NCBI GenBank assembly: GCA_014360565.1
Contig: JACIXH010000007.1
Span: 1-63,940, forward strand
Direction of reading: 5' to 3'
Length of the DNA: 63,940 nucleotides
DNA from: Nocardia sp.
GTDB taxonomy: Bacteria > Actinomycetota > Actinomycetes > Mycobacteriales > Mycobacteriaceae
Shown here piece by piece: positions 25,833 to 34,681 of this stretch (its first letter is position 1; every line of letters starts with the position of its first letter). The translations under genes and the position numbers were made by a program. Under the pieces are notes generated by a model. It searched no databases. It had not been told where the DNA came from and saw only the letters and a program-made list of their open reading frames with translations.

Positions 25833-26855
25833 TTACTGCGCAGACCCTTTCAGCGCGCGCAAGCCGGCTGCCATGAATTCCGGCGTGGCCTCGGCGGCCC
25901 GGTCGGCGGCCGATCCCGTGTCCGAACCCTGGCGTGCGCGATGGGTGATCCCCTCACCGATCACGCCGAGTTTGAAGTTGGCCAGGGCGAGGTAGAAGCC
26001 CCAGTTGTCCAGGTCGCGGCCGGACGCGGTGGCGTAGATCTGAGCCAGGGCGTCGGGGGCAGGCAGGCGCGGGCTGGTCCACGCGGCGTCGGTGCCCAGA
26101 ATCTTGTCGAAGATCGGGGCTCGGTAGACGCACATGAGGGCCACGTCGGTGAGGGGGTCACCCAGGGTCGACAGCTCCCAATCGACAACCGCGCGTACCG
26201 TTTTCGGGTCATCGCTGTCGAGGATCGTGTTGTCGATCCGGAAGTCGCCGTGCACGATCGAGGCCGCCGATTCGCGCGGGACCGCCTCGGACAGTGCCGC
26301 GTGCAAAGTCGCCACGTCGGGGAGCTCGCGAGTCTTGACCCGTTCCCACTGCGATGACCAGAGCGCGACCTGCCGAGCGACGAAACCGTGCGGGCGGCCG
26401 AATTCTTCCAGACCGACCGAGGCAGGGTCCACCGCGTGCAGATCAGCGAGAACGCGGACCAATTGGCGCGCACTGGAATTCACCTGATCGTCGGTGAGCG
26501 CTGCCAGATCGCGCTGGTCGCGGATCACCGTTCCGTCGACGAACTCGACAACGGTCATCGGCGCGCCGAGGACGGACCCGGTCGCGTCGAACGCGATCGT
26601 CTCCGCCACGGGCACCGCGGATTTACGCAGCGCGCTGGTGACGGTGTATTCGCGGGCCATGTCGTGCGCGGACGGGGTGAGCCCGGCGACCGGCGGGCGA
26701 CGCACCACCCACCGCGAGACGTCATCGGCGACGGCGAACGTCAGATTCGACCGACCGCCACTGATCAGCTCGACGCGCAGCTCACCGTGCACCGGCACAC
26801 CCTGGGCGCGCAGGAACTGCTCCAGAGCGCTGATGTCCATGCCCGGCAGTGTCAT
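25833..26855 (-). CDS. APH-type phosphotransferase paired with acyl-CoA dehydrogenase
   Basis: 340 residues. Aminoglycoside-phosphotransferase fold: N-lobe LISGGRSNLTF and VVRRPP, catalytic SIVHGDFRIDN (Asp204, Asn209), metal-binding VVDWE (Asp225). Family members next to acyl-CoA dehydrogenases act on 4-hydroxyacyl-CoA (LvaA; kinase half of human ACAD10/11), so that is the inferred role rather than antibiotic resistance. The ATG overlaps the stop of the dehydrogenase (ATGA). Confidence 0.82.
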   Translation of the reverse strand: MTLPGMDISALEQFLRAQGVPVHGELRVELISGGRSNLTFAVADDVSRWVVRRPPVAGLTPSAHDMAREYTVTSALRKSAVPVAETIAFDATGSVLGAPMTVVEFVDGTVIRDQRDLAALTDDQVNSSARQLVRVLADLHAVDPASVGLEEFGRPHGFVARQVALWSSQWERVKTRELPDVATLHAALSEAVPRESAASIVHGDFRIDNTILDSDDPKTVRAVVDWELSTLGDPLTDVALMCVYRAPIFDKILGTDAAWTSPRLPAPDALAQIYATASGRDLDNWGFYLALANFKLGVIGEGITHRARQGSDTGSAADRAAEATPEFMAAGLRALKGSAQ

Positions 26856-28114
26856 TCGGAGTCTCGCTTCGCTCGCTTGGCCGCACTCACCGCACGCTTG
26901 GCGATGGCCCAGCGATGCACCTCGGAGGGACCGTCGTAGATGCGGAAGGGGCGCACTTCGCGGGAGAGGCGGGCCAGCGGCAGGTCGGCGGAGACGCCGA
27001 GACCACCGCACATCTGCATACTCCGGTCGACGATGCGGAAGATCGCCTCGGCGGCATAGGTTTTCGCGATCGAGGTGGCGTTCGCGGCGGGTTCACCACG
27101 GTCGAGTTCCCAGCAGGCCCGGGTCAGCAGCGCACGGGTGGCGGCGATGTCGATCTCGTTGTCGGCGATCATCTTCTGGACCATGCCGAGGTCACCCAGG
27201 CGCGAGCCGAAGCCCTCACGGTGGGCCACGTGCGCGAGGGCGACGTCATGGCCGCGGCGGGCGGCGCCGAGCCAGCGCATCACATGGGTCATACGGGCCG
27301 GACCCAAGCGCACCTGGGCGTATTCGAAGCCGCGGTCGACCTCGCCGAGTACCGCCGACTCCGGGACGAGCAGGTCGTCGAAGAAGACCTCGCAGTGTCC
27401 ACCGATCATCGACTTGTCGAGGGTGTCGATATGACGGCCGACGCGAATACCTGGACTGTCGGCGGGAGCCAGGAACATCGTCGCGCCGCCACGCTGTCCC
27501 GGCTCGCCCGAGGTACGAGCCATGATGATGAAGAAGCCCGCGCCGTCGGCGCCGGTGATGAACCACTTGTGGCCGGTGATGCGCCAGCCGCCGTCGGCGC
27601 GGACCGCGCGGGTGGTCAGCGCGGACGGGTCCGAACCCGCACCGGGAGCCGGTTCGGTCATCGCGAAGGCCGAGCGCACCTCGCCGCGCGCGAGCGGGGC
27701 GAGGAACTGCTGCTTCTGCTCCGGATCGGCGATGTGGGCCAACATGTGGACATTGCCCTCGTCGGGGGCGGCGATGTTGAGCGCTGTCGGGCCGAACAGT
27801 GAATAACCCGCCTCTTCGAACACCGGCGCACGGTTGGACATGTCCAGACCGTGGCCACCGTATTCGAGCGGCGCGTGCGGAGCGAAGACGCCCGCCTCAC
27901 GTGCGGCCTGCTGCAGTTCCACGCGCAGCTTCTCGCCGCCGGCCGCGGTGATGTCCCCGTCGTGTGCGTCCTCGATCGGGAGTACGCATTCGCGAATGAA
28001 GGTGCGGGTCCGGTCGGCCAGGCTCTGCACCTCGGATGGATAGGACAGATCTATCGGCACGGGTCCGCTCCTCGGCTCGGTCACCGAACGATCGCTCGGC
28101 ACATTGACTGTCAC
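26852..28114 (-). CDS. Acyl-CoA dehydrogenase, ACAD10/11-like
   Basis: 420 residues. FAD-binding AFAMTEPAPGAGSDPSAL and GHKWFITGADGAGF; C-terminal SMQMCGGLGVSADLPLARL and RIYDGPSEVHRWAIAK. Asp394 stands where most acyl-CoA dehydrogenases have the catalytic Glu; the same change occurs in ACAD10/11 relatives that remove phosphate from 4-phosphoacyl-CoA. GTG start lies inside an inverted repeat. Coupled to the downstream kinase gene. Confidence 0.9.
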   Translation of the reverse strand: MTVNVPSDRSVTEPRSGPVPIDLSYPSEVQSLADRTRTFIRECVLPIEDAHDGDITAAGGEKLRVELQQAAREAGVFAPHAPLEYGGHGLDMSNRAPVFEEAGYSLFGPTALNIAAPDEGNVHMLAHIADPEQKQQFLAPLARGEVRSAFAMTEPAPGAGSDPSALTTRAVRADGGWRITGHKWFITGADGAGFFIIMARTSGEPGQRGGATMFLAPADSPGIRVGRHIDTLDKSMIGGHCEVFFDDLLVPESAVLGEVDRGFEYAQVRLGPARMTHVMRWLGAARRGHDVALAHVAHREGFGSRLGDLGMVQKMIADNEIDIAATRALLTRACWELDRGEPAANATSIAKTYAAEAIFRIVDRSMQMCGGLGVSADLPLARLSREVRPFRIYDGPSEVHRWAIAKRAVSAAKRAKRDSE

Positions 28115-28148
28115 GACAGTGGCATGTGTAGATTCCTGCTGTCAACAG
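28107..28148. promoter_or_regulatory. Operator region of the dehydrogenase/XRE-TetR divergon
   Basis: Two related palindromes: ACTGTC-AC-GACAGT (28107-28120), covering the dehydrogenase start codon, and CTGT-CA-ACAG (28139-28148). Both carry CTGTC/GACAG-type half-sites. Probable binding sites of the divergent XRE-TetR protein. Confidence 0.5.
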
Positions 28149-28170
28149 GCGTGGTCGAGCCAGCGCATCG

Positions 28171-28185
28171 TTCAGCTATGCTGAA
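28171..28185. promoter_or_regulatory. Palindrome over the XRE-TetR start codon
   Basis: TTCAGC-TAT-GCTGAA, perfect six-base arms, containing the ATG at 28178. Distinct in sequence from the CTGTC sites, so it may serve the XRE domain or another factor. Confidence 0.4.
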
Positions 28186-29119
28186 CAGCGTGGAGTCGAC
28201 AGCTGCCGAGCAGCATGTGGTGGGGGCGCGGGTGCGCTCCGCGCGCACCGCGGCGGGGTTGTCGTTGCGGGCGACCGCGCAGCGGATCGGCGTCAGCCCG
28301 GGCACCCTGAGCGCCATCGAGACCGGCAAGACCGGTGCTTCGGTCCCCCGATTGCGATCCATCGCCGCCGAGTTGGGCACGACAGTGCGCTGGTTGATCG
28401 GCGAGGAGCCCGTCACCACCGCCGAGCACGGGCTTGCTGCCGAACCCCGCGCGACCACCGCCGCACCGCCTATCGAGCGTCGTGGGCGCGGCGTGCGCCC
28501 CGGCGAGCAGGGCTCGGGCGCACCGTACTCGTGGCGCGAGTTCCCGTCGCTCGACATCGACCCGGTGCTCGCCGCCGCGATCGACTCCTTCGTCGAGACC
28601 GGCTACCACGGCGCCACGATGCGCTCGATCGCCGCGCGCGCCGGCATGAGCGTGCCCGGCGTGTACCACCACTACCGCGACAAACAGGACCTGCTGGTCC
28701 GCGCGCTCGACCTGACCATGGACGAGCTACACCAGCGGGTGCGGGCCGCGCGCCGCGACGGCGCGAACGGCCGCGAACGAGTGACCCGCGTCGTCGAAGC
28801 ACTGGCCTTGTTCCATACCCATCGCCGCGAACTCGCCTTCATCGGCGCCAGCGAGATGCGCAGCCTCCACCCGGCCGAACGCGATCGGATCACTCGCTCC
28901 CGCAACGAGATCCAGTACCTGCTCGATGCCGACATCGACGCCGCTCTCATCGAGGCGCACCGGCCGACGGAGCACGCGCGCGAGGCGGGTCGCGCCATCG
29001 CGACGATGTGTACCGCCCTGCCCCAGTGGTTCCGGCTGGACGGCCCGTCCTCCCCCGAACAGATCGCGGGCGCCTACGCCGATTTCGCGCTCGGACTACT
29101 CGGCATCGAGCGAAGCTAG
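28178..29119 (+). CDS. XRE-TetR fusion regulator
   Basis: 313 residues from ATG 28178 (GTG 28190 also in frame). Residues 10-70 are an XRE helix-turn-helix (VGARVRSARTAAGLSLRATA, then GVSPGTLSAIETGKT). A Pro/Arg-rich linker follows, then a full TetR HTH (IDSFVETGYHGATMRSIA, then GMSVPGVYHHYRDKQDLLVR) and a TetR C-terminal domain. Two DNA-binding domains in one chain. Divergent from the acyl-CoA dehydrogenase/kinase operon and presumably its regulator. Confidence 0.85.
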   Translation: MLNSVESTAAEQHVVGARVRSARTAAGLSLRATAQRIGVSPGTLSAIETGKTGASVPRLRSIAAELGTTVRWLIGEEPVTTAEHGLAAEPRATTAAPPIERRGRGVRPGEQGSGAPYSWREFPSLDIDPVLAAAIDSFVETGYHGATMRSIAARAGMSVPGVYHHYRDKQDLLVRALDLTMDELHQRVRAARRDGANGRERVTRVVEALALFHTHRRELAFIGASEMRSLHPAERDRITRSRNEIQYLLDADIDAALIEAHRPTEHAREAGRAIATMCTALPQWFRLDGPSSPEQIAGAYADFALGLLGIERS

Positions 29120-29595
29120 CGCCGATACAACAGCGGCTGTACCACCCAGAGACTGAGAAACAGCACGGCGGCGACCACGCCTGCGATCACACCCGCGGTG
29201 GTGCCCGCGACCATGTCGAAGATCAGCACCGCCATGCCCGTCAGCGCGACACCGAGCAGCGCGATCCCGGCGATGGCCAGGCGGTGGGCGCCGGTCACGA
29301 GGACGTCGAGGCGGTGTCGCCGGAACAGCAGGCGGTGGATGGCCACGGGGGCGACCAGCAGTGCGGTCGCGATGATCGCGGCCCCGACCACGACCAGGTA
29401 GATCACGCGCAGTGGGGTGCTCAGGGTGTCGAACCTGGATTGGAACGGCAGCGTCAACAGGAAGCCGGTCAGGACCTGCACACCGGTTTGGAGCACGCGC
29501 AATTCCTGCAGCAGTGACGACCAGTTCCGGTCCAGGCGCTGAACGGTGTTCTCCCCGCGCACACGCGCATTCCACGCGGCGTCTTCGCCATCCAT
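29116..29595 (-). CDS. DUF6328-type membrane protein
   Basis: 159 residues with four predicted membrane helices after an N-terminal amphipathic stretch (LLQELRVLQTGVQVLTGFLL). The pattern RFDTLSTPLRVIYL and HRLLFRRHRLD is typical of the actinobacterial family I know as DUF6328; function unknown. Its stop overlaps the end of the convergent XRE-TetR gene. Confidence 0.75.
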   Translation of the reverse strand: MDGEDAAWNARVRGENTVQRLDRNWSSLLQELRVLQTGVQVLTGFLLTLPFQSRFDTLSTPLRVIYLVVVGAAIIATALLVAPVAIHRLLFRRHRLDVLVTGAHRLAIAGIALLGVALTGMAVLIFDMVAGTTAGVIAGVVAAVLFLSLWVVQPLLYRR

Positions 29596-29727
29596 CGCCG
29601 CTCCTCGCCACCGCGAATAACTGCCGACTTCATGCCATCCTACTTGCCGATATCCGGAACCGGCCGATCCACGAGCAGACAGATCAGCGGTGCACGGGAG
29701 ACACCGCGCACCGCCGATCGTCGAACA

Positions 29728-30870
29728 TCAGTTCACCGCGTACGGGTACACGTCGGAGCGACCCTGGAACGACAGGATCCGCGGATTCTGCACCCGGCCG
29801 GAGCGAATCTCGATGGCCCGCCGAATCGTTTCGCTCGCGTCCCACGCCTCGGGGCCGCCGAGCACGACGGGCAGATACTCGAGCAGAGCTTCGGAGTTCT
29901 CCCACGTGGCCGAGTCCCAGAGGAACGAGGGGCTGTGGTCGACGCCGTAGTAGTGCAGATCATCACCGATGGTGAACATCGGCTCGGTGAACGAGGTCGG
30001 ACGCGAGAATTCGAAGCCCATGCCCTCGTCGCAGGACACGTCGACGAAAAGCGCTCCACGCGCGAACAGCTCGAGGTCGGCGTTGGTGACGAACATCAGC
30101 GGGTCCTCGGTGTCCTGGAACATGCAGTTCACCACCACGTCGTAGTTGGCCAGCATCTCCGCCAGCGGGCCCGGCTCGGGCGCCTTCAATGCCAGCGTCC
30201 GTCCGGGCACACTCGGATCACGCTGAAAATGCTGCATCCGCACCGAAGCGAACGGCGAGGCCACCGCCGACACGCTGCGCTGGGTCAGCACTGTCACATC
30301 GCTGATCCCCAGTGCCGACAGCGCTCGCACCGCACCGCGCGCGGTGGCGCCGAAACTGATCACCGCGGCGCGCATCCGGCGACCGTAATCCCCAGTGACC
30401 CCGCGCAATTGCAGGGCGTGCATGACCGAGCAGTAACCGGCCAGTTCATTGTTCTTGTGGAAGACGTGGACGCTGAACGCGCCCGACTTCGTCCAGTGGT
30501 TCATCGCCTCCCACGCAATCAGCGTCAGATCACGATCCACGGCGAGCTGGGTCATGCGCGCGTCCTGCACACAGTGCGGCCAGCCCCACACGATCGTGCC
30601 GGGGCGCATCTGCTCGAGGTCTTCGGACAGCGGCTTGGCCAGCAGGAGCACGTCGCTCTCGGCGAACAGTTCCGCACGCGTGCGATGGCCCGCCACCAGC
30701 GGGGCGAGTACTTCGTCGGGATAACCGAAACGGTCACCATAACCGTGTTCGAGATAGATCTGACCGCGCAATTCGGGATCGATGCGGTCGAAGTGAGCCG
30801 GGTGGATGGCCAGCCGGTGTTCGTTTTCCTTACGAGAGGTCGCGACGACGCCGACGGTCAGGTTCTTCAC
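29728..30870 (-). CDS. Alanine dehydrogenase / N5-(carboxyethyl)ornithine synthase-like oxidoreductase
   Basis: 380 residues from GTG 30868-30870. The N-terminal half (RKENEHRLAIHPAHFDRID, LLAKPLSEDLEQM) and the nucleotide domain (AVISFGATARGAVRALSALG) follow the alanine dehydrogenase/CEOS family, which reduces imines of pyruvate with NAD(P)H. The C-terminal DHSPSFLWDSATWENSEALL resembles CEOS more than true alanine dehydrogenase. The product could be an opine-like amino acid derivative; no pathway partner lies nearby. Confidence 0.7.
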   Translation of the reverse strand: MKNLTVGVVATSRKENEHRLAIHPAHFDRIDPELRGQIYLEHGYGDRFGYPDEVLAPLVAGHRTRAELFAESDVLLLAKPLSEDLEQMRPGTIVWGWPHCVQDARMTQLAVDRDLTLIAWEAMNHWTKSGAFSVHVFHKNNELAGYCSVMHALQLRGVTGDYGRRMRAAVISFGATARGAVRALSALGISDVTVLTQRSVSAVASPFASVRMQHFQRDPSVPGRTLALKAPEPGPLAEMLANYDVVVNCMFQDTEDPLMFVTNADLELFARGALFVDVSCDEGMGFEFSRPTSFTEPMFTIGDDLHYYGVDHSPSFLWDSATWENSEALLEYLPVVLGGPEAWDASETIRRAIEIRSGRVQNPRILSFQGRSDVYPYAVN

Positions 30871-30905
30871 AGTTGCTTCACCTGGTCAGCTTACCCGCAG
30901 GCCGA

Positions 30906-32480
30906 TCAGCTCTCCGCCTCGTTGGTGATGTCGTCGAGGGACTCGCCCATGGTCTCGGGGACCCGGCGATAGCAGAACACCAGCGCGAGCGCGGACACGA
31001 CGGCGAAGATGAAGAACATCGTCGAGGCGCCCCAGAGTTCGCCCAGCGGCGGGAAAACCAGCGAGACCACGAAGTTGCCCATCCAGATGAGGAAGGTGCA
31101 GATACTCATCGCGGTCGCGCGGATCGGGGCAGGGAAGATCTCCGAGATCAGCAACCAGGTGGGCACGCCGACGCCGAGCTGGAAGGCGCACACGTAGACG
31201 ATCATCAGCGCCAGCAACACGTAACCGGTGGCGGTGCTCTGCGTGAGCCGTTCGATCAGAGCCATGCCCACGAGCGCGGCGATCATCACCGCCAGCCCGA
31301 TGAACATCGGCGGGCGCCTGCCGATCTTGTCGACCAGTCCCATTCCGAGGATTACACCGATCACCGCGCCGATGCCGATGCCGATCGACGAGGTGACCGC
31401 CGCACTGTCGCCCATTCCCGCTCGGGTGAGCGTGGAGGGCGCGTAATAGATGACGGTATTGACACCCACGAATTGCTGAATCAATGCCAAACCGACGCCG
31501 GTGTAGAACAGCGCACGCACCTTCGGCTTGTGCAATTGGTCGCTCAGGCTCGCTTTGACCGCCGCATCGGCAGCTTCGGACTGCTTGATCTCAGCAATCG
31601 TCGGCTCGACATTTTCTGGGTAATAGGACTGTTCCAGCACCTTCTTCGCCGCGCCGTCGCGACCCTGTTTCAGATACCACCGCGGTGAATCCGGCATGAA
31701 ATACATGCCGATCACCAGTGCCGCGGCGGGCACGGCCGCCATCGCGAGCATGAGCCGCCAGTTTCCGGTCGGGGCGAGCAGCGCGTTGACGATATAGGCC
31801 AGCAATTGTCCGCCGGCGATCATCAACGAGTTCATCGAAACGAGGCGCCCACGATAGGTCGGCGGGGAGATCTCGGAGACGTACATGGGGACCACCAGCG
31901 AGGCGGTACCGACGGCGACGCCGAGGACCAGCCGGGTGATGATCATGGTCGTCGCATCGGGCGCCAGCGCCTGGGCGATCGCGCCGACGAAGAACAGCAC
32001 ACCGGCGAACAGCAGCGTCATCCGTCTGCCCCACCGGTCGGCCATCCAGCCGCCGGTGATCGAGCCGATCGCGGCGCCGATGAGCAGCGAACTGGTGATG
32101 ACACCGACCTGGGCCTGGCTCAGCGCGAAGTCCGGCGTCAGGTAGACCAGCACCCCGGAGATGACACCGGTGTCGTAGCCGAACAGGGCGCCGCCGAGCG
32201 CGGCGATCACCACGACGGTGAGCACGAACCGTTTGATCGCGGCCCGCATCGCGACCCGCTCGGACGAGTCGGGCGGGGTATCGACCGGCGGTTCGGTCAC
32301 CGGAGACACGACCACTCTGCGAGCGTCGTCGACGACCGTATTCGGTACCCGCACAGGTGTGCCGGTATCGGATCCGATCAGCCCCGGGTCGAGCCCCGTC
32401 GGCGGTGGCGCGGACGGATCGAGGACCGAACGGTGCGGCCTCGGTTCCCTATCGGCGGATCCACGAGAGGAATCGGGCAT
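30906..32480 (-). CDS. Sugar porter (MFS) with N-terminal extension
   Basis: 524 residues from ATG 32478-32480 (GGAGG upstream). Twelve membrane helices with sugar-porter signatures: GYDTGVISGVL, DRWGRRM, PDSPRWYLKQGR, IQQFVGVNTVIYYAP, DKIGRR, RVPETMGESLDDI. Imports a hexose, polyol or similar solute with protons. The first about 80 residues are a polar, Pro/Asp-rich extension that sugar porters normally lack. Confidence 0.9.
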   Translation of the reverse strand: MPDSSRGSADREPRPHRSVLDPSAPPPTGLDPGLIGSDTGTPVRVPNTVVDDARRVVVSPVTEPPVDTPPDSSERVAMRAAIKRFVLTVVVIAALGGALFGYDTGVISGVLVYLTPDFALSQAQVGVITSSLLIGAAIGSITGGWMADRWGRRMTLLFAGVLFFVGAIAQALAPDATTMIITRLVLGVAVGTASLVVPMYVSEISPPTYRGRLVSMNSLMIAGGQLLAYIVNALLAPTGNWRLMLAMAAVPAAALVIGMYFMPDSPRWYLKQGRDGAAKKVLEQSYYPENVEPTIAEIKQSEAADAAVKASLSDQLHKPKVRALFYTGVGLALIQQFVGVNTVIYYAPSTLTRAGMGDSAAVTSSIGIGIGAVIGVILGMGLVDKIGRRPPMFIGLAVMIAALVGMALIERLTQSTATGYVLLALMIVYVCAFQLGVGVPTWLLISEIFPAPIRATAMSICTFLIWMGNFVVSLVFPPLGELWGASTMFFIFAVVSALALVFCYRRVPETMGESLDDITNEAES

Positions 32481-32796
32481 ATCCACACCTCCGCCGGATG
32501 GAGTAGGTCGATTCCTGCACCCTAACCGAGCTCGGAAGCTCCGCGATACCTCGAAATCGTTGCCCATTTCGTCGGCGATCGCGCTGAGATGAGGATCGGA
32601 GAATGGTGCCCCACCCCCTGCGTGGAACAACATTCCCCGATCAACACGTCATTATCGGACTTGCCGCCACCGAAATGTAGGCCGATCGCCGATCACAGCG
32701 ATCAGTTCTCGGTAGCTATCCGTCGCCATTCATCCGTCGAATCGTGACATCGGAAATCTCGCACTTGCCCGATGCCGGGACCAGTGCGGCGTTCGG

Positions 32797-33093
32797 CTAT
32801 CGCCGGTGCAGCGACCAGACTGTCACCACGCCCCACAGGGCCAGGCGCACGGCCGCGGCCATATACAACAGGTAGGCCAGCACCACCAGGACAGGCCCGT
32901 AATTGCCCGCCCAGTCACCCAGGCGCAGCAGGCCGCCCATCCCGAGGCCGAGCAGGATCACGCCGAGGATCAGGGCAGGTGTCGCCAGTGGCGCCACGGC
33001 CGATTCGGCGGAGGAGATCGCGGCGAGGCGGCGACCTCGCTCGGTAACTGACAGATTGCTGTTCGGTTCGACGTAGCTGCTGCTCATAACCAT
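32797..33093 (-). CDS. Small two-TM membrane protein
   Basis: 98 residues from ATG 33091-33093, which follows AAGGGA. A polar N-terminus (SVTERGRRLAAISSAESAV), then two hydrophobic helices (LATPALILGVILLGLGMGGL and YGPVLVVLAYLLYMAAAVRL). Not recognised. A longer start at 33123 is possible. Confidence 0.6.
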   Translation of the reverse strand: MVMSSSYVEPNSNLSVTERGRRLAAISSAESAVAPLATPALILGVILLGLGMGGLLRLGDWAGNYGPVLVVLAYLLYMAAAVRLALWGVVTVWSLHRR

Positions 33094-33672
33094 CAGATCC
33101 CTTCCGGACAGCCGTCCCGACACGGCCGATCAGCGATCCCCACGGGATCTTTCGACTGCCGTCGCACCGCGGCGGACGTACAGGGCGTTCGTGACCACGG
33201 ATCCGCGTCGACCCCGGTCGATTATCACGAACGGTTAACGTTCAGCAATTACGAGACTGCCAGCTGGACCCATTGCGCAACAGATGATGTGATCTGCATC
33301 ACATCGAACAGGTGTGCGACACGCCGGGGTAACGCCTGTTACATTTCGGGCAAACAGGCGCTGGAGCTGCCGAAACCCCCGGGCAACTGGACGTTTGCTC
33401 AAAAGACTGCCATTCGTGTCATTTATAGAACTGTTACGGCCCTGACGTGCGAAAACACGCCTCGAAGCCACACCGCGATCGGTTCGGTACCTCCCGGTCC
33501 ATCGACACGGCTCCGCGACGGAACACCGCTCGGTACGCCCGCCTTTCGCGCGAAAGACGCACGCCCCGAACCACTTCGGCGCGCATTCATCATCGAAACC
33601 GCGCCGTGACGCGCGAGTTCTCCTACCATGGGCCACGTCTCACACACAGCACTGCACGAGGGGTCCTCGACG
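33094..33672. promoter_or_regulatory. Long divergent regulatory region with CRP-type site
   Basis: About 580 bases without a convincing gene. It holds GAACG-GTTAA-CGTTC (33229-33243); GATGTGATCTGCATCACATC (33286-33305), a perfect TGTGA-N6-TCACA palindrome of the CRP/FNR type; AACAGG half-sites at 33307-33312, 33335-33340 (inverted) and 33353-33358; GTAAC-GCCT-GTTAC (33329-33342); and a possible hairpin CGCCTGTT/AACAGGCG (33333-33360). Short open frames here lack coding character. A small RNA or long leader is possible. Confidence 0.6.
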
Positions 33673-34488
33673 ATGAGCGACAACGCGAATGTGATCGACC
33701 AATCCACGCCGAGCATCGCCCGGGTCTACGACTATCTGCTCGGCGGCAAGGACAACTACGAAGTGGATCGCGCGGTCGGTGACCACTTCAAGGTGAACCT
33801 GCCCGGATCGGTCGCTATCGCGTTCAGTAACCGTCAAGCCCTGACCCGCGCGGTCCGCGAGATGGCCGAGGCCGGGCTCACCCAGTTCCTCGACTTCGGC
33901 AGCGGGCTACCCACCGCCGACAACGTGCACCAGGTCGCGCAGTCGATCGACCCCGACGCGCGAGTGGTCTACATCGACAACGACCCGATCGTGCTCGCTC
34001 ACGGTCGCGCGCTGCTCGCGACCAACGACAACACCACCGTCGTCCACGCTGACGTCCGCGATTACGCGGCGATCAGAACCGATGCCGAAGTCACCCGGCT
34101 GATCGACTTCGACAAGCCGGTCGGGCTCATCTTCAGCGCGATCCTGCACCACCTCAACGACGACGAGAACCCCCAAGCCGTGGTCTCGTACTGGGTCGAT
34201 GAGATCGCCACCGGGTCGAGCGTGTTCATCTCCCACTTCCGCTCCGGCGACAACGCCGAAACCGTCGAGGCGGAGTCGACCCTGCAGTCGACCTTCGGAC
34301 GTGGCCGCTGGCGCACCGACGCGGAGATCACCGCGCTGTTCGCCGATCTCGCGGTGCGAGAACCCGGCGTGGTCGCGGCGGCGCGCTGGCATCAGGTTGA
34401 TGACGATTCCGCACCGGCCGCACCGGCCGATCGGGAGCTGTCGGTCTGGGAAGAACTCATCGTCGCCGCCATCGCCGACAAGCGATAG
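33673..34488 (+). CDS. SAM-dependent methyltransferase, DUF574 family
   Basis: 271 residues from ATG 33673. Opens TPSIARVYDYLLGGKDNYEV, the hallmark of the actinobacterial DUF574 (Methyltransf_19) family; SAM motif FLDFGSGLPTADNVHQVAQ, VVYIDNDPIVLAHGRALL, and ILHHLNDDENP. Targets of these methyltransferases are unknown. It lies behind the CRP-type site. Confidence 0.88.
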   Translation: MSDNANVIDQSTPSIARVYDYLLGGKDNYEVDRAVGDHFKVNLPGSVAIAFSNRQALTRAVREMAEAGLTQFLDFGSGLPTADNVHQVAQSIDPDARVVYIDNDPIVLAHGRALLATNDNTTVVHADVRDYAAIRTDAEVTRLIDFDKPVGLIFSAILHHLNDDENPQAVVSYWVDEIATGSSVFISHFRSGDNAETVEAESTLQSTFGRGRWRTDAEITALFADLAVREPGVVAAARWHQVDDDSAPAAPADRELSVWEELIVAAIADKR

Positions 34489-34681
34489 AATCGATCGGCG
34501 CGGCTCCGCAGTTTCCGGCCGCGACATCCTGTGCGATCGATGTGGGATCGCGTCACGTTCCGCTACTGTCCTTCTAGTTTTCGATGCTGCTGGATCGTTC
34601 GTGTCGCTTCGCCGCAATCACGTGCCGTGAGATCCACGCCTCGTGCTTCGGCGACCCTCTCAGACGAAGGACGCCGGTCAC

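Noticed and set aside
25833..26855. Aminoglycoside resistance kinase
   Set aside because: Overlaps an acyl-CoA dehydrogenase gene and fits the lipid-linked APH branch; no sign of a mobile element.
33289..33609. 106-residue plus-strand open frame in the long intergenic region
   Set aside because: No ribosome site, no recognisable fold, atypical composition; begins inside the CRP-type palindrome.
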